In this document: piece after piece, positions 17,865 through 25,836 of the stretch
Layout: each line of letters starts with the position of its first letter
How positions within the stretch are numbered: the first letter of the stretch is position 1
Assembly (NCBI RefSeq): GCF_004791585.1
Contig: NZ_SRUU01000040.1
Coordinates: forward strand, 1 to 43,983
Reading direction: 5' to 3'
DNA: 43,983 nucleotides
Source of the DNA: Mesorhizobium sp. M1C.F.Ca.ET.210.01.1.1
Lineage (GTDB): Bacteria; Pseudomonadota; Alphaproteobacteria; Rhizobiales; Rhizobiaceae
The notes under the pieces: generated by a model
The model's input: only the letters and a program-made list of their open reading frames with translations
Databases searched by the model: none
What the model was told of the DNA's origin: nothing
Translations under genes and position numbers: made by a program

Positions 17865-18542
17865 ATGCAGGACGATTCGCTTCGCATCGATCGCAGCGCC
17901 AAGACATTGAGAACATTGGCGTTGGAGCGCATGCGCGAAGCCATCATGGACTTCCATTTCCAGCCCGGTGAAAGGCTGGTCGAGCGGCCGCTTTGCGACC
18001 AGCTCGGCGTCAGCCGTTCGGTTGTGCGCGAGGTTTTGCGGCAACTGGAGGCGGAAGGTCTGGTGCAGATGATCCCCGGACATGGGCCGGCCGTGGCCAA
18101 GCCGGATCTCGGCCGGACCGACGAAATCTACGAGCTCCGGGCCTTGCTCGAGGGGATCGCGGCGCGCGCCTGCGCGCTATCGGCGACCGACGCGCAGCTG
18201 GCCGTCCTTGAAGGGGCGCTTGAAAATCTGTTCGCGGCCTGGGCGTCCGGCAAGCCGCCGGCGGTAATGCGGGCGACGACCGGGTTCTACGAAGCGCTGT
18301 TCGAGGCCGCGGACAAGCGCGTCGCCTGGGAGATCGTCAGCGGGCTGAACGTGCGTATCAACCAACTGCGTTCGATGACGATCGCCTCGGCAAACCGTCG
18401 TGAGCCGGCGATCGCCGAGATGAACGCGATCATGGACGCGATCCGGGCGCGCAGGCCGGAGGAAGCGGAAGCCGCGGCGCGGCGACACGTCGAATCCGCC
18501 TGGAAGATCGCGCGGGACAAACTGCGCCTTGACCCTCGCTAG
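17865..18542 (+). CDS. GntR-family transcriptional regulator (FadR subfamily)
   Basis: 225 residues from the ATG at 17865, which has GGGAGG at ideal distance. Longer in-frame starts (to 17709) would run through the operator. A winged helix-turn-helix at about 15-80 (LRTLALERMREAIMDFHFQPGERLVERPLCDQLGVSRSVVREVLRQLEAEGLV) precedes an all-helical FCD ligand domain (about 90-220) with EIYELRALLEGIAARACA. It is divergent from the catabolic operon and probably its repressor, released by a pathway metabolite. The ligand is unknown. Confidence 0.92.
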   Translation: MQDDSLRIDRSAKTLRTLALERMREAIMDFHFQPGERLVERPLCDQLGVSRSVVREVLRQLEAEGLVQMIPGHGPAVAKPDLGRTDEIYELRALLEGIAARACALSATDAQLAVLEGALENLFAAWASGKPPAVMRATTGFYEALFEAADKRVAWEIVSGLNVRINQLRSMTIASANRREPAIAEMNAIMDAIRARRPEEAEAAARRHVESAWKIARDKLRLDPR

Positions 18543-18595
18543 CCATCCGACACTGCCAAAAAATCGGATCTCGCCACCGGGTAGTGGGTCAGCCG

Positions 18596-18721
18596 CGCGT
18601 TACGTCGGCAATGGCCGCTGGTGTTACTGACAAGCTTTGGGAAATTGATGATATTGTCGCGCTGATCGAGGCTAAAGAGGCAGAGAAGCCTCTGGTTCGC
18701 GGCCCCTGCGAAAAGTCCTGA
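18596..18721 (+). mobile_element. IS transposase C-terminal remnant
   Basis: The frame reads RVTSAMAAGVTDKLWEIDD followed by IVALIEAKEAEKP and a short basic tail, then TGA. I recognise this as the C-terminal tail of an IS1-like transposase (usual form ...HKTLRVTPAMAAGVTD..LWEI.DIVALIEAKE). The residues before RVT no longer fit, so a breakpoint lies near 18596 and only about 42 codons are left. It abuts a truncated MaoC gene, so the element probably inserted there and then decayed. The IS family is a moderate call. Confidence 0.6.
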
Positions 18722-18888
18722 TCAAGGCGGTTGGCGTTGATGAGGAGATCACGGGGCGGGTGGAGGTCAAGGAAGTGCGCCCCGACAAGCCGATCTGCAA
18801 GATCGAGACCAGCCTGCGCAATGGCCAGGGCGAGCTTTGTCTCACCGGCACCGCGACGGTGTTCACCGTGCCGTTGCAGGGTGCATGA
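18709..18888 (+). pseudogene. MaoC-like acyl dehydratase, C-terminal fragment
   Basis: The open frame encodes KAVGVDEEITGRVEVKEV, then RPDKPICKIETSLRNGQGE, LCLTGTATVFTVPLQGA and a stop. This is the last third of a MaoC/hotdog-fold enoyl-CoA hydratase. The N-terminal part, with the catalytic Asp/His motif, is missing and replaced by IS sequence, so it is almost certainly inactive. Its stop still overlaps the MFS start as ATGA, a fossil of the original operon. Confidence 0.7.
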
Positions 18889-20129
18889 GCGCGGTGGATG
18901 GCCAGCGGGCCGGCATGGCCGCCGACGGCGAACGCTGGCGCGTGCTGTCGCTGCTTTGCCTGGCGGTCGTTCTGTCGCTGACCACCTGGTTCTCGGCGAC
19001 CGCCATCCTGCCCGAATTGAAGCAGGAGCTTGCGCTCGGCCCCGGCGGTGAGGCCTGGCTGACCAACGGCGTTCAGGTCGGCTTCGTGACAGGCGCGCTG
19101 GCGGCGAGCCTGGTCAACCTTCCAGACCTGGTGCGGCTCAGCCGCCTGATGGCAGCCGCGGCGCTGGCCGCCGCGCTTGCCAATGCAAGCCTGCTGCTCC
19201 ACCCCGGGCCGGGCGGCGTCATCGCCGCGCGCATCGTCACCGGCATGGCGCTTGCCGGCGTCTATCCGCCGGCGCTGAAGCTGGTCGCCACCTGGTTCAC
19301 GCGCGACAGGGGGCTGGCGCTTGGCGCGATCATCGGCGCGCTGACGATCGGCTCGGCGCTGCCGCATCTCTTCCGCGCCGTTTCGACTTCGTTCGACTGG
19401 CGGCCGGTGGTTGCCGCCGCCAGCGTGGCGACGGCGATCGGCGCGCTGCTGTTCCTGCTTTTCGCCAGGGAAGGTCCCTATCCCTTCGGCAAGGCCGTGT
19501 TCGAGCCGTCGCGCATCGGCCGGGTGTTTCGCGAGCGCCCGCTGCTCTTGGCCAATCTCGGTTACCTTGGCCATATGTGGGAGCTCTACGCCATGTGGGC
19601 CTGGCTGCTTGCCTATACGCGCGCGGCCTTCGAGGCGCAGGCGATCGGATCGGCCGCGGCCGCCTCGCTTTCGACCTTCTTCTTCGTCGCCTCGGGCATC
19701 CTCGGCTGCCTGATGGGTGGCTATCTGTCGGACCGCATCGGCCGCACCGCGACGACCGCCGGCATGATGATCGTCTCGGGAAGCTGCGCGCTGCTGATGG
19801 GTTTCCTGTTTGCCGGTCCGCTCTGGCTCTTCATGCTGGTCGCCGTCGTCTGGGGCATTTCGGTGATCGGCGATTCGGCGCAGTTCTCCGCCGCCGTTAC
19901 GGAACTCGGCGACCGCCGCTTCGTCGGCACCGCGCTGTCGCTGCAGCTTGGGCTGGGTTTCGCGCTGACGGTGCTCGCCATCTGGCTGACGCCGCGCTTT
20001 GCCGACTTCATCGGTGGCTGGCGCTGGGCATTTCTGTTGCTGGTCCCAGGCCCGCTTCTCGGAGCGGCCGCCATGCTATGGTTGCGAAACTTGCCTGAGA
20101 GCGTGAAAATGGCGGGCGGTCTCCGTTAG
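18885..20129 (+). CDS. MFS transporter
   Basis: 414 residues from the ATG at 18885, which overlaps the stop of the MaoC fragment. About twelve membrane helices are visible, with a cytoplasmic loop near the middle (REGPYPFGKAVFEPSRIGRVFRERP). The signature between helices 8 and 9, LMGGYLSDRIGRTATTAG, is the MFS G-X-X-X-D-R-X-G-R motif. It resembles nitrate/cyanate-type and drug-type MFS members; the substrate is unknown. The upstream deletion has probably removed the original promoter and partner genes, so expression is uncertain. Confidence 0.88.
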   Translation: MSAVDGQRAGMAADGERWRVLSLLCLAVVLSLTTWFSATAILPELKQELALGPGGEAWLTNGVQVGFVTGALAASLVNLPDLVRLSRLMAAAALAAALANASLLLHPGPGGVIAARIVTGMALAGVYPPALKLVATWFTRDRGLALGAIIGALTIGSALPHLFRAVSTSFDWRPVVAAASVATAIGALLFLLFAREGPYPFGKAVFEPSRIGRVFRERPLLLANLGYLGHMWELYAMWAWLLAYTRAAFEAQAIGSAAAASLSTFFFVASGILGCLMGGYLSDRIGRTATTAGMMIVSGSCALLMGFLFAGPLWLFMLVAVVWGISVIGDSAQFSAAVTELGDRRFVGTALSLQLGLGFALTVLAIWLTPRFADFIGGWRWAFLLLVPGPLLGAAAMLWLRNLPESVKMAGGLR

Positions 20130-20269
20130 GGAGGCGCTGCCGATCACCATGACGCGCATCAGCCTGCCGGGGCATCGGATGCCGGGCCTCGAAAACAGCC
20201 TGTCGGAAAACCAGTCGATCCTCGGCACCATCCGCGCGGTTTTCGGCCTGACGTTGAAGCGAGCCGAAG

Positions 20270-22351
20270 TCAGGTGCCGGAGTTTGCCGCCAGCTCGGCA
20301 GCCTGCTTCATCTTGAGGAGTTGCTGCGCGGCGGCCGCGTTGTCGCCGCCGCCCTCCACATGCACGGTGGGAACGGCGATCTTGATGCCGTTCTCGTCGA
20401 ACGCCTTCTTGATCATCATGAACGCTCGCCGCTTGATGCCGAACTGAGTTCCCGGCTTGGTCATCAGCTTCATCCTGAGGTCGATCCCGGAGTCGCCGAA
20501 GCTGTCGACACCTTGCATCTTCAGCGGCTCAATCGTGTCGGCTGCGAACTCGGGATCCGCGGCCAGCTCCTGGCCGATCTTCTTGATGAGCCTGCGAGCA
20601 AGGTCTACGTCAGAATCGTAGGTGATACTGAGAGCCATCTTGTCCATCACCCAGTCACGGCTCATGTTCTGGACGGCGCCGAGCTCGCCGAACGGCACGG
20701 TGAAGATCGGGCCGCGGTGATGCCGCAGCCTGACCGACCGCAGGCTGAACGATTCGACAGTGCCCTTATAGCTGCCGCTCTGGATATACTCGCCGACACG
20801 GAAGGCATCGTCGACCATGTAGAAAACGCCGCTCAGGATGTCCTTGACCAGTGTCTGCGAACCGAAACCGACGGCTACGCCGAAAATGCCCGCGCCGGCG
20901 ATCAGGGGTGCGATCTGCACGCCGAGTCCGGACAGGATCGTCAGCACGCTGACGGCCGCGATGAAGACAGCCAGCACGTTGCGGAATATCGGCAGCAGGG
21001 TACGCAGCCGGTCGCTGCGGGCAAGGTCGTCGGCATCGGACCCGTCCTTTGGCGCAAGCTCCATCCGATAAGCGATCAACGCTTTCGCCAGCTGCCAAAG
21101 CAGATCCGCAACCAGGAGGACGATGATGCTGTTGAGCAGGCCTGAAATCACGATCGCGCCGGCTTCACTGCCGGCAAGGGCTGCGGCCCTGATGCGCCAG
21201 AGATAGGCGAGCCAGGCGACCGCAGCGCCGATCACCGCTGCCCTGGCACCCCTGACGATGATCACGTTCAGCATGGTGCCGAGGGCACCGCTGCGCTGCG
21301 CTCTGCCGGCGATAGCCTGTGCGACGTTGCCAACCCCACTCACCGCCGCCGGCAACAGCAACGCATAGAGGCCGAGCCACAGCACGCCGAGCAGTCCTGC
21401 CACCCAGGCCAGCCAAAGCGCGATCAGATAAAGCGTCAGCAGCGATTGCCTGGCAGCGGATGCTGTCCTGGCCGGCCGTCGCCAGACGATCTCGATGCCG
21501 ATGGCCAACATGCCCAGGCCGCAAAACAGGGCAGCCACCCGCGCCACGTCGATGGAGAAACCGATGCTGGGCATGAGGCTGACCAGGGCCCAGCCGAACA
21601 GCAGAAAGCCGGCGATGAGGCTCACGCGCCGAAGCCAGAACCGCTGTGCGATCTCAGCTGCGACGGGGATTGCCGTCGGCGTCCCAGCCGACGGTCTGTT
21701 TCCCGCGCCGGCAAGTCCAAACAGCAATCTGACGATTGCGCGGACGACACGCAGGGCGATGAAGGCGAGCAACAAGGTCAGCACGATGCGGCGCAGCAAA
21801 GGCGGCCATTCGAAGGCAAGGAACGAACCGATGCCGGCCAAGGCAAACGTCAGCAAGGCCGCGACCTCGGACAGAGCCGCCTGTCCAGGGTCGACTGTTC
21901 CGTCGGAACCGTCCCGCGCCAAAGCACGGTGGACCAGCAACTCGGCGCCGGAGCCGACGGCAATCAGAACCGACAGGATCAGGATCACCAGGCCGGGCCT
22001 GCCTGAATTCACGTCGCGCGAGATGGCGCCGGCGGCGTTAGCGAGCTCCTGCGGGATGCGGGGAATGGCGCCGGCGAGCGCGCCGAAACGTGCGTGGACG
22101 GCTGCCTCCCAGCTCGAGATCGTGTCGGCTAGCGATGCGGCAGGCGGCTCCTCGGCGGCCGGCGGTATCTTTCCTTCCAGCCATACCTTCACCTCCGGGT
22201 CGGATAGCAGGTCGAGGAACTGCCGTGCCTTTTCGGGCGGCACGCCGACGGGAGGTTGCTGGGCCCAGGAGGTCCCAGGCAGCACCCAAAGGAAAATCGC
22301 AACGACAGCCGACAGCACAATGCCAATTCGAGTGGGCAGTGCGTTGCTCAT
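20270..22351 (-). CDS. MscS-family mechanosensitive channel (large form)
   Basis: 693 residues, much longer than E. coli MscS (about 286), like the YnaI/YbdG-type channels. It has a signal peptide (VVAIFLWVLPGTSWAQ), a periplasmic stretch (about 30-110), many membrane helices, and then the conserved pore and beta domain: PLIAGAGIFGVAVGFGSQTL, VKDILSGVFYMVDDAFRVGEYI and FTVPFGELGAVQNMSRDW. The C-terminal cytoplasmic part ends at residue 693. Known role: release of solutes under osmotic downshift. A small secreted protein is encoded 22 bases upstream on the same strand. Confidence 0.92.
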   Translation of the reverse strand: MSNALPTRIGIVLSAVVAIFLWVLPGTSWAQQPPVGVPPEKARQFLDLLSDPEVKVWLEGKIPPAAEEPPAASLADTISSWEAAVHARFGALAGAIPRIPQELANAAGAISRDVNSGRPGLVILILSVLIAVGSGAELLVHRALARDGSDGTVDPGQAALSEVAALLTFALAGIGSFLAFEWPPLLRRIVLTLLLAFIALRVVRAIVRLLFGLAGAGNRPSAGTPTAIPVAAEIAQRFWLRRVSLIAGFLLFGWALVSLMPSIGFSIDVARVAALFCGLGMLAIGIEIVWRRPARTASAARQSLLTLYLIALWLAWVAGLLGVLWLGLYALLLPAAVSGVGNVAQAIAGRAQRSGALGTMLNVIIVRGARAAVIGAAVAWLAYLWRIRAAALAGSEAGAIVISGLLNSIIVLLVADLLWQLAKALIAYRMELAPKDGSDADDLARSDRLRTLLPIFRNVLAVFIAAVSVLTILSGLGVQIAPLIAGAGIFGVAVGFGSQTLVKDILSGVFYMVDDAFRVGEYIQSGSYKGTVESFSLRSVRLRHHRGPIFTVPFGELGAVQNMSRDWVMDKMALSITYDSDVDLARRLIKKIGQELAADPEFAADTIEPLKMQGVDSFGDSGIDLRMKLMTKPGTQFGIKRRAFMMIKKAFDENGIKIAVPTVHVEGGGDNAAAAQQLLKMKQAAELAANSGT

Positions 22352-22373
22352 CGAGCGCTCCGGCTACTTCCAC

Positions 22374-22697
22374 TCAATGCACGTGCACAACCACGTAGCG
22401 TCCGCCATAGGGCTGATAATAGGTGCTGCCGCAGTGCCACAGCACAACGCCGTTAATTGAGCTCTTCACACACCCCGCGGGGAGCCTGGCAACGTAAATA
22501 GTCGAACGGCGGATCGTGCGGCGTGTCGTACGCCTCGCGACCCCTGCGACACTGCCGGGCGTGAGCGGACGGCCAACTTTCGCCTGCGCGTCGCCGATGA
22601 CGGGGGCGAACGGTACAATGGCGTCGATGACGCCCGCAAACATCAAGCCGACGACGATCCCGGTAGCGCCGGTCAGTCTCAAGTTAGGTCTTATCAT
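22374..22697 (-). CDS. Small secreted protein with basic GSVAG...R motif
   Basis: 107 residues from the ATG at 22697, chosen because GGAGG lies eight bases upstream. The signal or anchor segment is TGATGIVVGLMFAGVIDAI. The mature part has GSVAGVARRTTRRTIRRSTI, then two cysteines (ARLPAGCVKS and VLWHCGSTYYQPYGG) and a C-terminal YVVVHVH. Small proteobacterial exported proteins with this layout (GSVAGVxRR...C...CG..YY.PY) are common and of unknown function. It sits upstream of the MscS gene on the same strand and may be co-transcribed. Confidence 0.65.
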   Translation of the reverse strand: MIRPNLRLTGATGIVVGLMFAGVIDAIVPFAPVIGDAQAKVGRPLTPGSVAGVARRTTRRTIRRSTIYVARLPAGCVKSSINGVVLWHCGSTYYQPYGGRYVVVHVH

Positions 22698-22946
22698 TTT
22701 TGCATCCTCCCAAAAGCTCACCACTCAGTTTCGCGGCCGATATGACCACGCGCCCGACGCAAGCCTGTGCCAAACCCGAGATCGGGCCTCGCCCACTCAC
22801 TGATCCCCGCATGCCAGGGGCGGTTTTTGTTAGCATTTTAGAATATACTAATTATAAGGCGCTACTTCTATCCGGATTGCGCAAATTTCATCGAAACTGC
22901 TTGCAACGATAACGCGGCGCAAATCTCGGCATGCGTTACGCCCTGG

Positions 22947-23921
22947 TCATGATCTCCCGGCACGCTGAAGTGTTTCCTTCGGAGACTCGCCGAAGAACAG
23001 GCGATAGTTCGTCGCGAAGCGGCCCAGATGATTTACCCCCACATCCATAGCAATCGTTGTAACGCTCAAGCCGTTTGCACGTGCAGTGGTAAGGAGTCGT
23101 CTGGCTTCGTTGAGGCGGAGCGCTCTGATGAACTCTAGCGGGGTCGCAGCGAATGTGGTGCGAAAGGCGTACTCCAACTGCCGGCGGCTGGCACCGATTT
23201 CCTTGCACAGTCGAACAATGGGTATGTCTTCCCGGATATGCGAGCGGATGAAATCCTCGGCCGCCGACGCTTGTCTAAAATGCCGACTCGCGGAACCTGC
23301 TGTCCCGGTCCCACGACTATCTGTGCCCGCAAACGCGTCAGCCAACAGCCCCAGATATTCCACGAATGCACCTGGAGGCTGCTCAAGCAGAATTGGATCG
23401 CATGCAGCTGTCCCGAGGTGGTCTGCCATCGACTTCATCTGGCTTCTTATTCTTTGCGCTTCGTCGGCGGCGAGCCGAACTGCCGCGGGGCGATCGTTGA
23501 TATGTTCGAGAACCATGCCCGCGGCAATCGACTGGATTTCCATCCAGGTCGCGGTCGGAACAATGGCGACTGCGTAAGTGAGACCGGGCCGGACGGTCGC
23601 CGTCACGCTCGTGCCGGCAGGGATTGCCAGGACCAAGTCGTCTTCGAGCGGAATGCCGCATATTGTCGACCCGCAGGCCCGCTCGATAGCCACCAACGCC
23701 ACCGAGCCTGGATCGAAACCGCCTCTGGCGCGGAAGGCGCAATTGAATTCTGGCAGGTCGAGCGCCCACTTGCCGGGGGACTGGATTTGCCGGATGCGCG
23801 AGGGGAGCCAGCCTGCGGAAAGCCTGTCGACCGTCACGGGCAGACCAGAGGCGGCGCTGGTAAGGTCGTCAGGGCCAAGTAGCACATCCCTGTACGAAGG
23901 CGATGAAGGCCACGTGGTCAA
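22947..23921 (-). CDS. AraC-family transcriptional regulator
   Basis: 324 residues. The C-terminal AraC/XylS domain (about 218-320) has both helix-turn-helix units: IPIVRLCKEIGASRRQLEYAF, then FIRALRLNEARRLL and SVTTIAMDVGVNHLGRFATNYRLFFGESP. The N-terminal region (about 30-200) is the ligand/dimer part, similar in style to OruR-type regulators. The listed start is a TTG at 23921 with AAAGGA upstream; that site lies inside the palindrome of promoter block 1, so autoregulation is possible. It is divergent from the outer-membrane protein gene and probably activates it and the sulfatase genes. Confidence 0.88.
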   Translation of the reverse strand: MTTWPSSPSYRDVLLGPDDLTSAASGLPVTVDRLSAGWLPSRIRQIQSPGKWALDLPEFNCAFRARGGFDPGSVALVAIERACGSTICGIPLEDDLVLAIPAGTSVTATVRPGLTYAVAIVPTATWMEIQSIAAGMVLEHINDRPAAVRLAADEAQRIRSQMKSMADHLGTAACDPILLEQPPGAFVEYLGLLADAFAGTDSRGTGTAGSASRHFRQASAAEDFIRSHIREDIPIVRLCKEIGASRRQLEYAFRTTFAATPLEFIRALRLNEARRLLTTARANGLSVTTIAMDVGVNHLGRFATNYRLFFGESPKETLQRAGRS

Positions 23922-23929
23922 GCAAGGCG

Positions 23930-24027
23930 TCCTTTGCGCAAAGTGGATAGCAGGACGGTTATATTAGGTATAGCTTAAGCGCAAATTGCGCGAGGTCAAT
24001 TGGCGCGCAAATACCGCCGACGAACGG
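23930..24027 (+). promoter_or_regulatory. Duplicated promoter block, copy 1 (before the barrel gene)
   Basis: Starts TCCTTTGCGCAAAGTGG, with the perfect palindrome CTTTGCGCAAAG at 23932-23943, then GGATAGCAGGA, TTAGGTATAGCTTAAGC and AATTGCGCGAG, ending near a GAACGG. About 50 bases at the start match copy 2 (25452-25556) with two differences, and weaker similarity continues to the end with a seven-base indel. It lies between the AraC gene and the barrel gene start at 24148. It is probably the binding site plus promoter for AraC-dependent transcription. Confidence 0.75.
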
Positions 24028-24147
24028 CTTAGTGGGGGTATCGCGTGCGCCCAGATTGACAGAGCGCGCTGGGTGAGGGTTCATCCAGTATCGAGGCCGA
24101 GTCTCAGTTCTGTGCAGTCGGGGCTGCAAAGACGACAAGTGGGGACG

Positions 24148-24936
24148 ATGATGAAGAAGTTTCGTTTGGCCGCCTTGGCAACGACAGGCGTGTTGGTACT
24201 TGGTTGGGCCAATGCCTTCGCAGCGGATTTCACCAAGCCGCAGGATGAAGGTTGGACCTTTACTGTCGCCCCATATCTATGGGCGTCGGGCATCAAGGGC
24301 GAAAGCGGCCTCTTCGGATTCCCGCCTCAGGATGTCGATGTGAGCTTCAGTGACGTGCTGAACCACCTCAAATTCGGGTTTATGGGGCTCGCGGAAGCTC
24401 GCAACGGGCCGTTCACGATCAGCACGGACATAGTGTACGCCGAGCTCGACGCCAACATAGGCACCCCGAAGGGAATCCTCGCGTCCAATATTGATGCGAC
24501 GGTGAGCACGTTCATGGGGACGGCGCTCGGTGGTTACAGTGTTTACTATCAGGATGGAGCGAATTTCGATCTTGTGGCCGGCGCCCGCCTCTGGTCGGTC
24601 GACAACCGTTTCGACTTCCATGGCGGTCTGCTGGACGGCACGTCAGCGAGTGACGGCGATACATGGGTGGATCCAGTGATCGGCGCCAAATTCAAGGCCG
24701 ATCTCGGTAATCGGATCTACCTGGCGGGCTGGGGCCTTGTCGGTGGTTTCGGCGCAGGTTCCAAATCCATGTGGGATGTGATGGGCGGCGCCGGCTATCA
24801 GTTCAACGACAAGATGTCGATGTTCGTCGGCTATCGGGCCGTGCACGACAACTATAGCCACGACGGCTTCGTGAACAAACTCACTCAGCAGGGTCCTATG
24901 CTGGGTTTCACCTATCAATTCTCGGCCGCCCGATAG
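24148..24936 (+). CDS. Outer-membrane beta-barrel protein (porin-like)
   Basis: 262 residues from the ATG at 24148 (ATG ATG, with GGGGAC upstream). The signal peptide is KKFRLAALATTGVLVLGWANAFA, cut before ADF. The mature protein has alternating strands rich in Gly and aromatics (EGWTFTVAPYLWASGIKGE, GYSVYYQDGANFDLVAGARLWSV, RIYLAGWGLVGGFGAGS, KMSMFVGYRAVHDNYS) and ends in a typical barrel terminus, MLGFTYQFSAAR. It may let a specific solute cross the outer membrane. Its promoter block is shared with the sulfatase genes. Confidence 0.82.
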   Translation: MMKKFRLAALATTGVLVLGWANAFAADFTKPQDEGWTFTVAPYLWASGIKGESGLFGFPPQDVDVSFSDVLNHLKFGFMGLAEARNGPFTISTDIVYAELDANIGTPKGILASNIDATVSTFMGTALGGYSVYYQDGANFDLVAGARLWSVDNRFDFHGGLLDGTSASDGDTWVDPVIGAKFKADLGNRIYLAGWGLVGGFGAGSKSMWDVMGGAGYQFNDKMSMFVGYRAVHDNYSHDGFVNKLTQQGPMLGFTYQFSAAR

Positions 24937-25451
24937 GGGATTGACCTGAGATGCTCGGCGCCTGTGCTTAGTGCTGGGCTGCTTCCGTTTCTATGGCTGA
25001 ATTGACGTACTGACTTGCTGTGCACGTCGGTTACCGGTCGGCGATGGCGCTACGGCGCAGGGCAGTCCTGTCTCGCAGAGCCGTAGCAGCTCACCTGTTC
25101 CAATTTCTGGCGCCGCCCAACTTCATCCAGGCCAGTGCCATGTTCTCGGTGGTGTTTTTCGTCAAGTTCGACGAATTGGATATCCAGCCGTGGAAGATCG
25201 TAATTCTGGTCCCCGTGCTGTTTTCGATGTCCTGCCATACCTCGCATTTGGAGTGGATTGGCAAGGCGCTAACGGTGGGCCAAGGCGGGCAAGCAAGCGA
25301 GATCGTGCGTTCGGGGAAGAGCGCCTGAGCTACCACATAAAAAGCTGCTCTTATCGTCGGCCGTGGCCGGGCATACCTCCAAGGCCGCATTGGCAGGCTC
25401 TAACGACACGTCGCCATGCGAAGCGACGCAGACCAGAGGCCAAAAAATACA
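24937..25451. other. Gap of about 500 bases, no supported gene
   Basis: Frames of about 100 codons are open on both strands (25020-25328 plus, 25091-25390 minus). Neither has a convincing start site, family or composition, and they overlap each other. No RNA gene or hairpin terminator is obvious. The stretch ends at promoter block copy 2. Confidence 0.4.
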
Positions 25452-25556
25452 TCCTTTGCGCAAAGTGGATAGCAGGAGGGTTGTATTAGGTATAGCTTAA
25501 GCTCGAATTGCGCGAGACCAAATAGCGCAGGAATATCGCCGATGTACGGCGAACGG
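25452..25556 (+). promoter_or_regulatory. Duplicated promoter block, copy 2 (before the sulfatase genes)
   Basis: Same block as 23930-24027: TCCTTTGCGCAAAGTGG with the palindrome CTTTGCGCAAAG at 25454-25465, GGATAGCAGGA, TATTAGGTATAGCTTAAGC and AATTGCGCGAG. It lies 280 bases before the sulfatase start, so the transcript would have a long leader. Short frames in the leader (25562-25765 and 25588-25800) have GGGGAG or GGAGG too close to their ATG to be convincing. Confidence 0.72.
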
Positions 25557-25836
25557 GGAGCATGACCAGGCAGGACCATTTGGAGGCATGCGCACAGGGG
25601 CATCGAGCGCCCGGCGGCGATCGTGCCTTGTGGAGCCGGCGGCTTCCTGGAGAAGCCATGGCGGTGCTGACACGCTTTTTTCGGAATCCAAGAGATATCG
25701 CGGCAAGCCGGCGGCCGATGTCGATGTCGAGAACGTTCGCTGCCCCTTGGGTTCCAAGGAAATGATCCGCGCCAGAACGCTAGACGCGCCATTGTTTTGA
25801 GTAGGACGGTATGAATTAGCAGAGCAGGGGCACAAC

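Noticed and set aside
25020..25390. Overlapping frames on both strands between the barrel gene and promoter block 2
   Set aside because: Neither has a ribosome binding site, a family or better composition than the other; typical of high-GC shadow frames.
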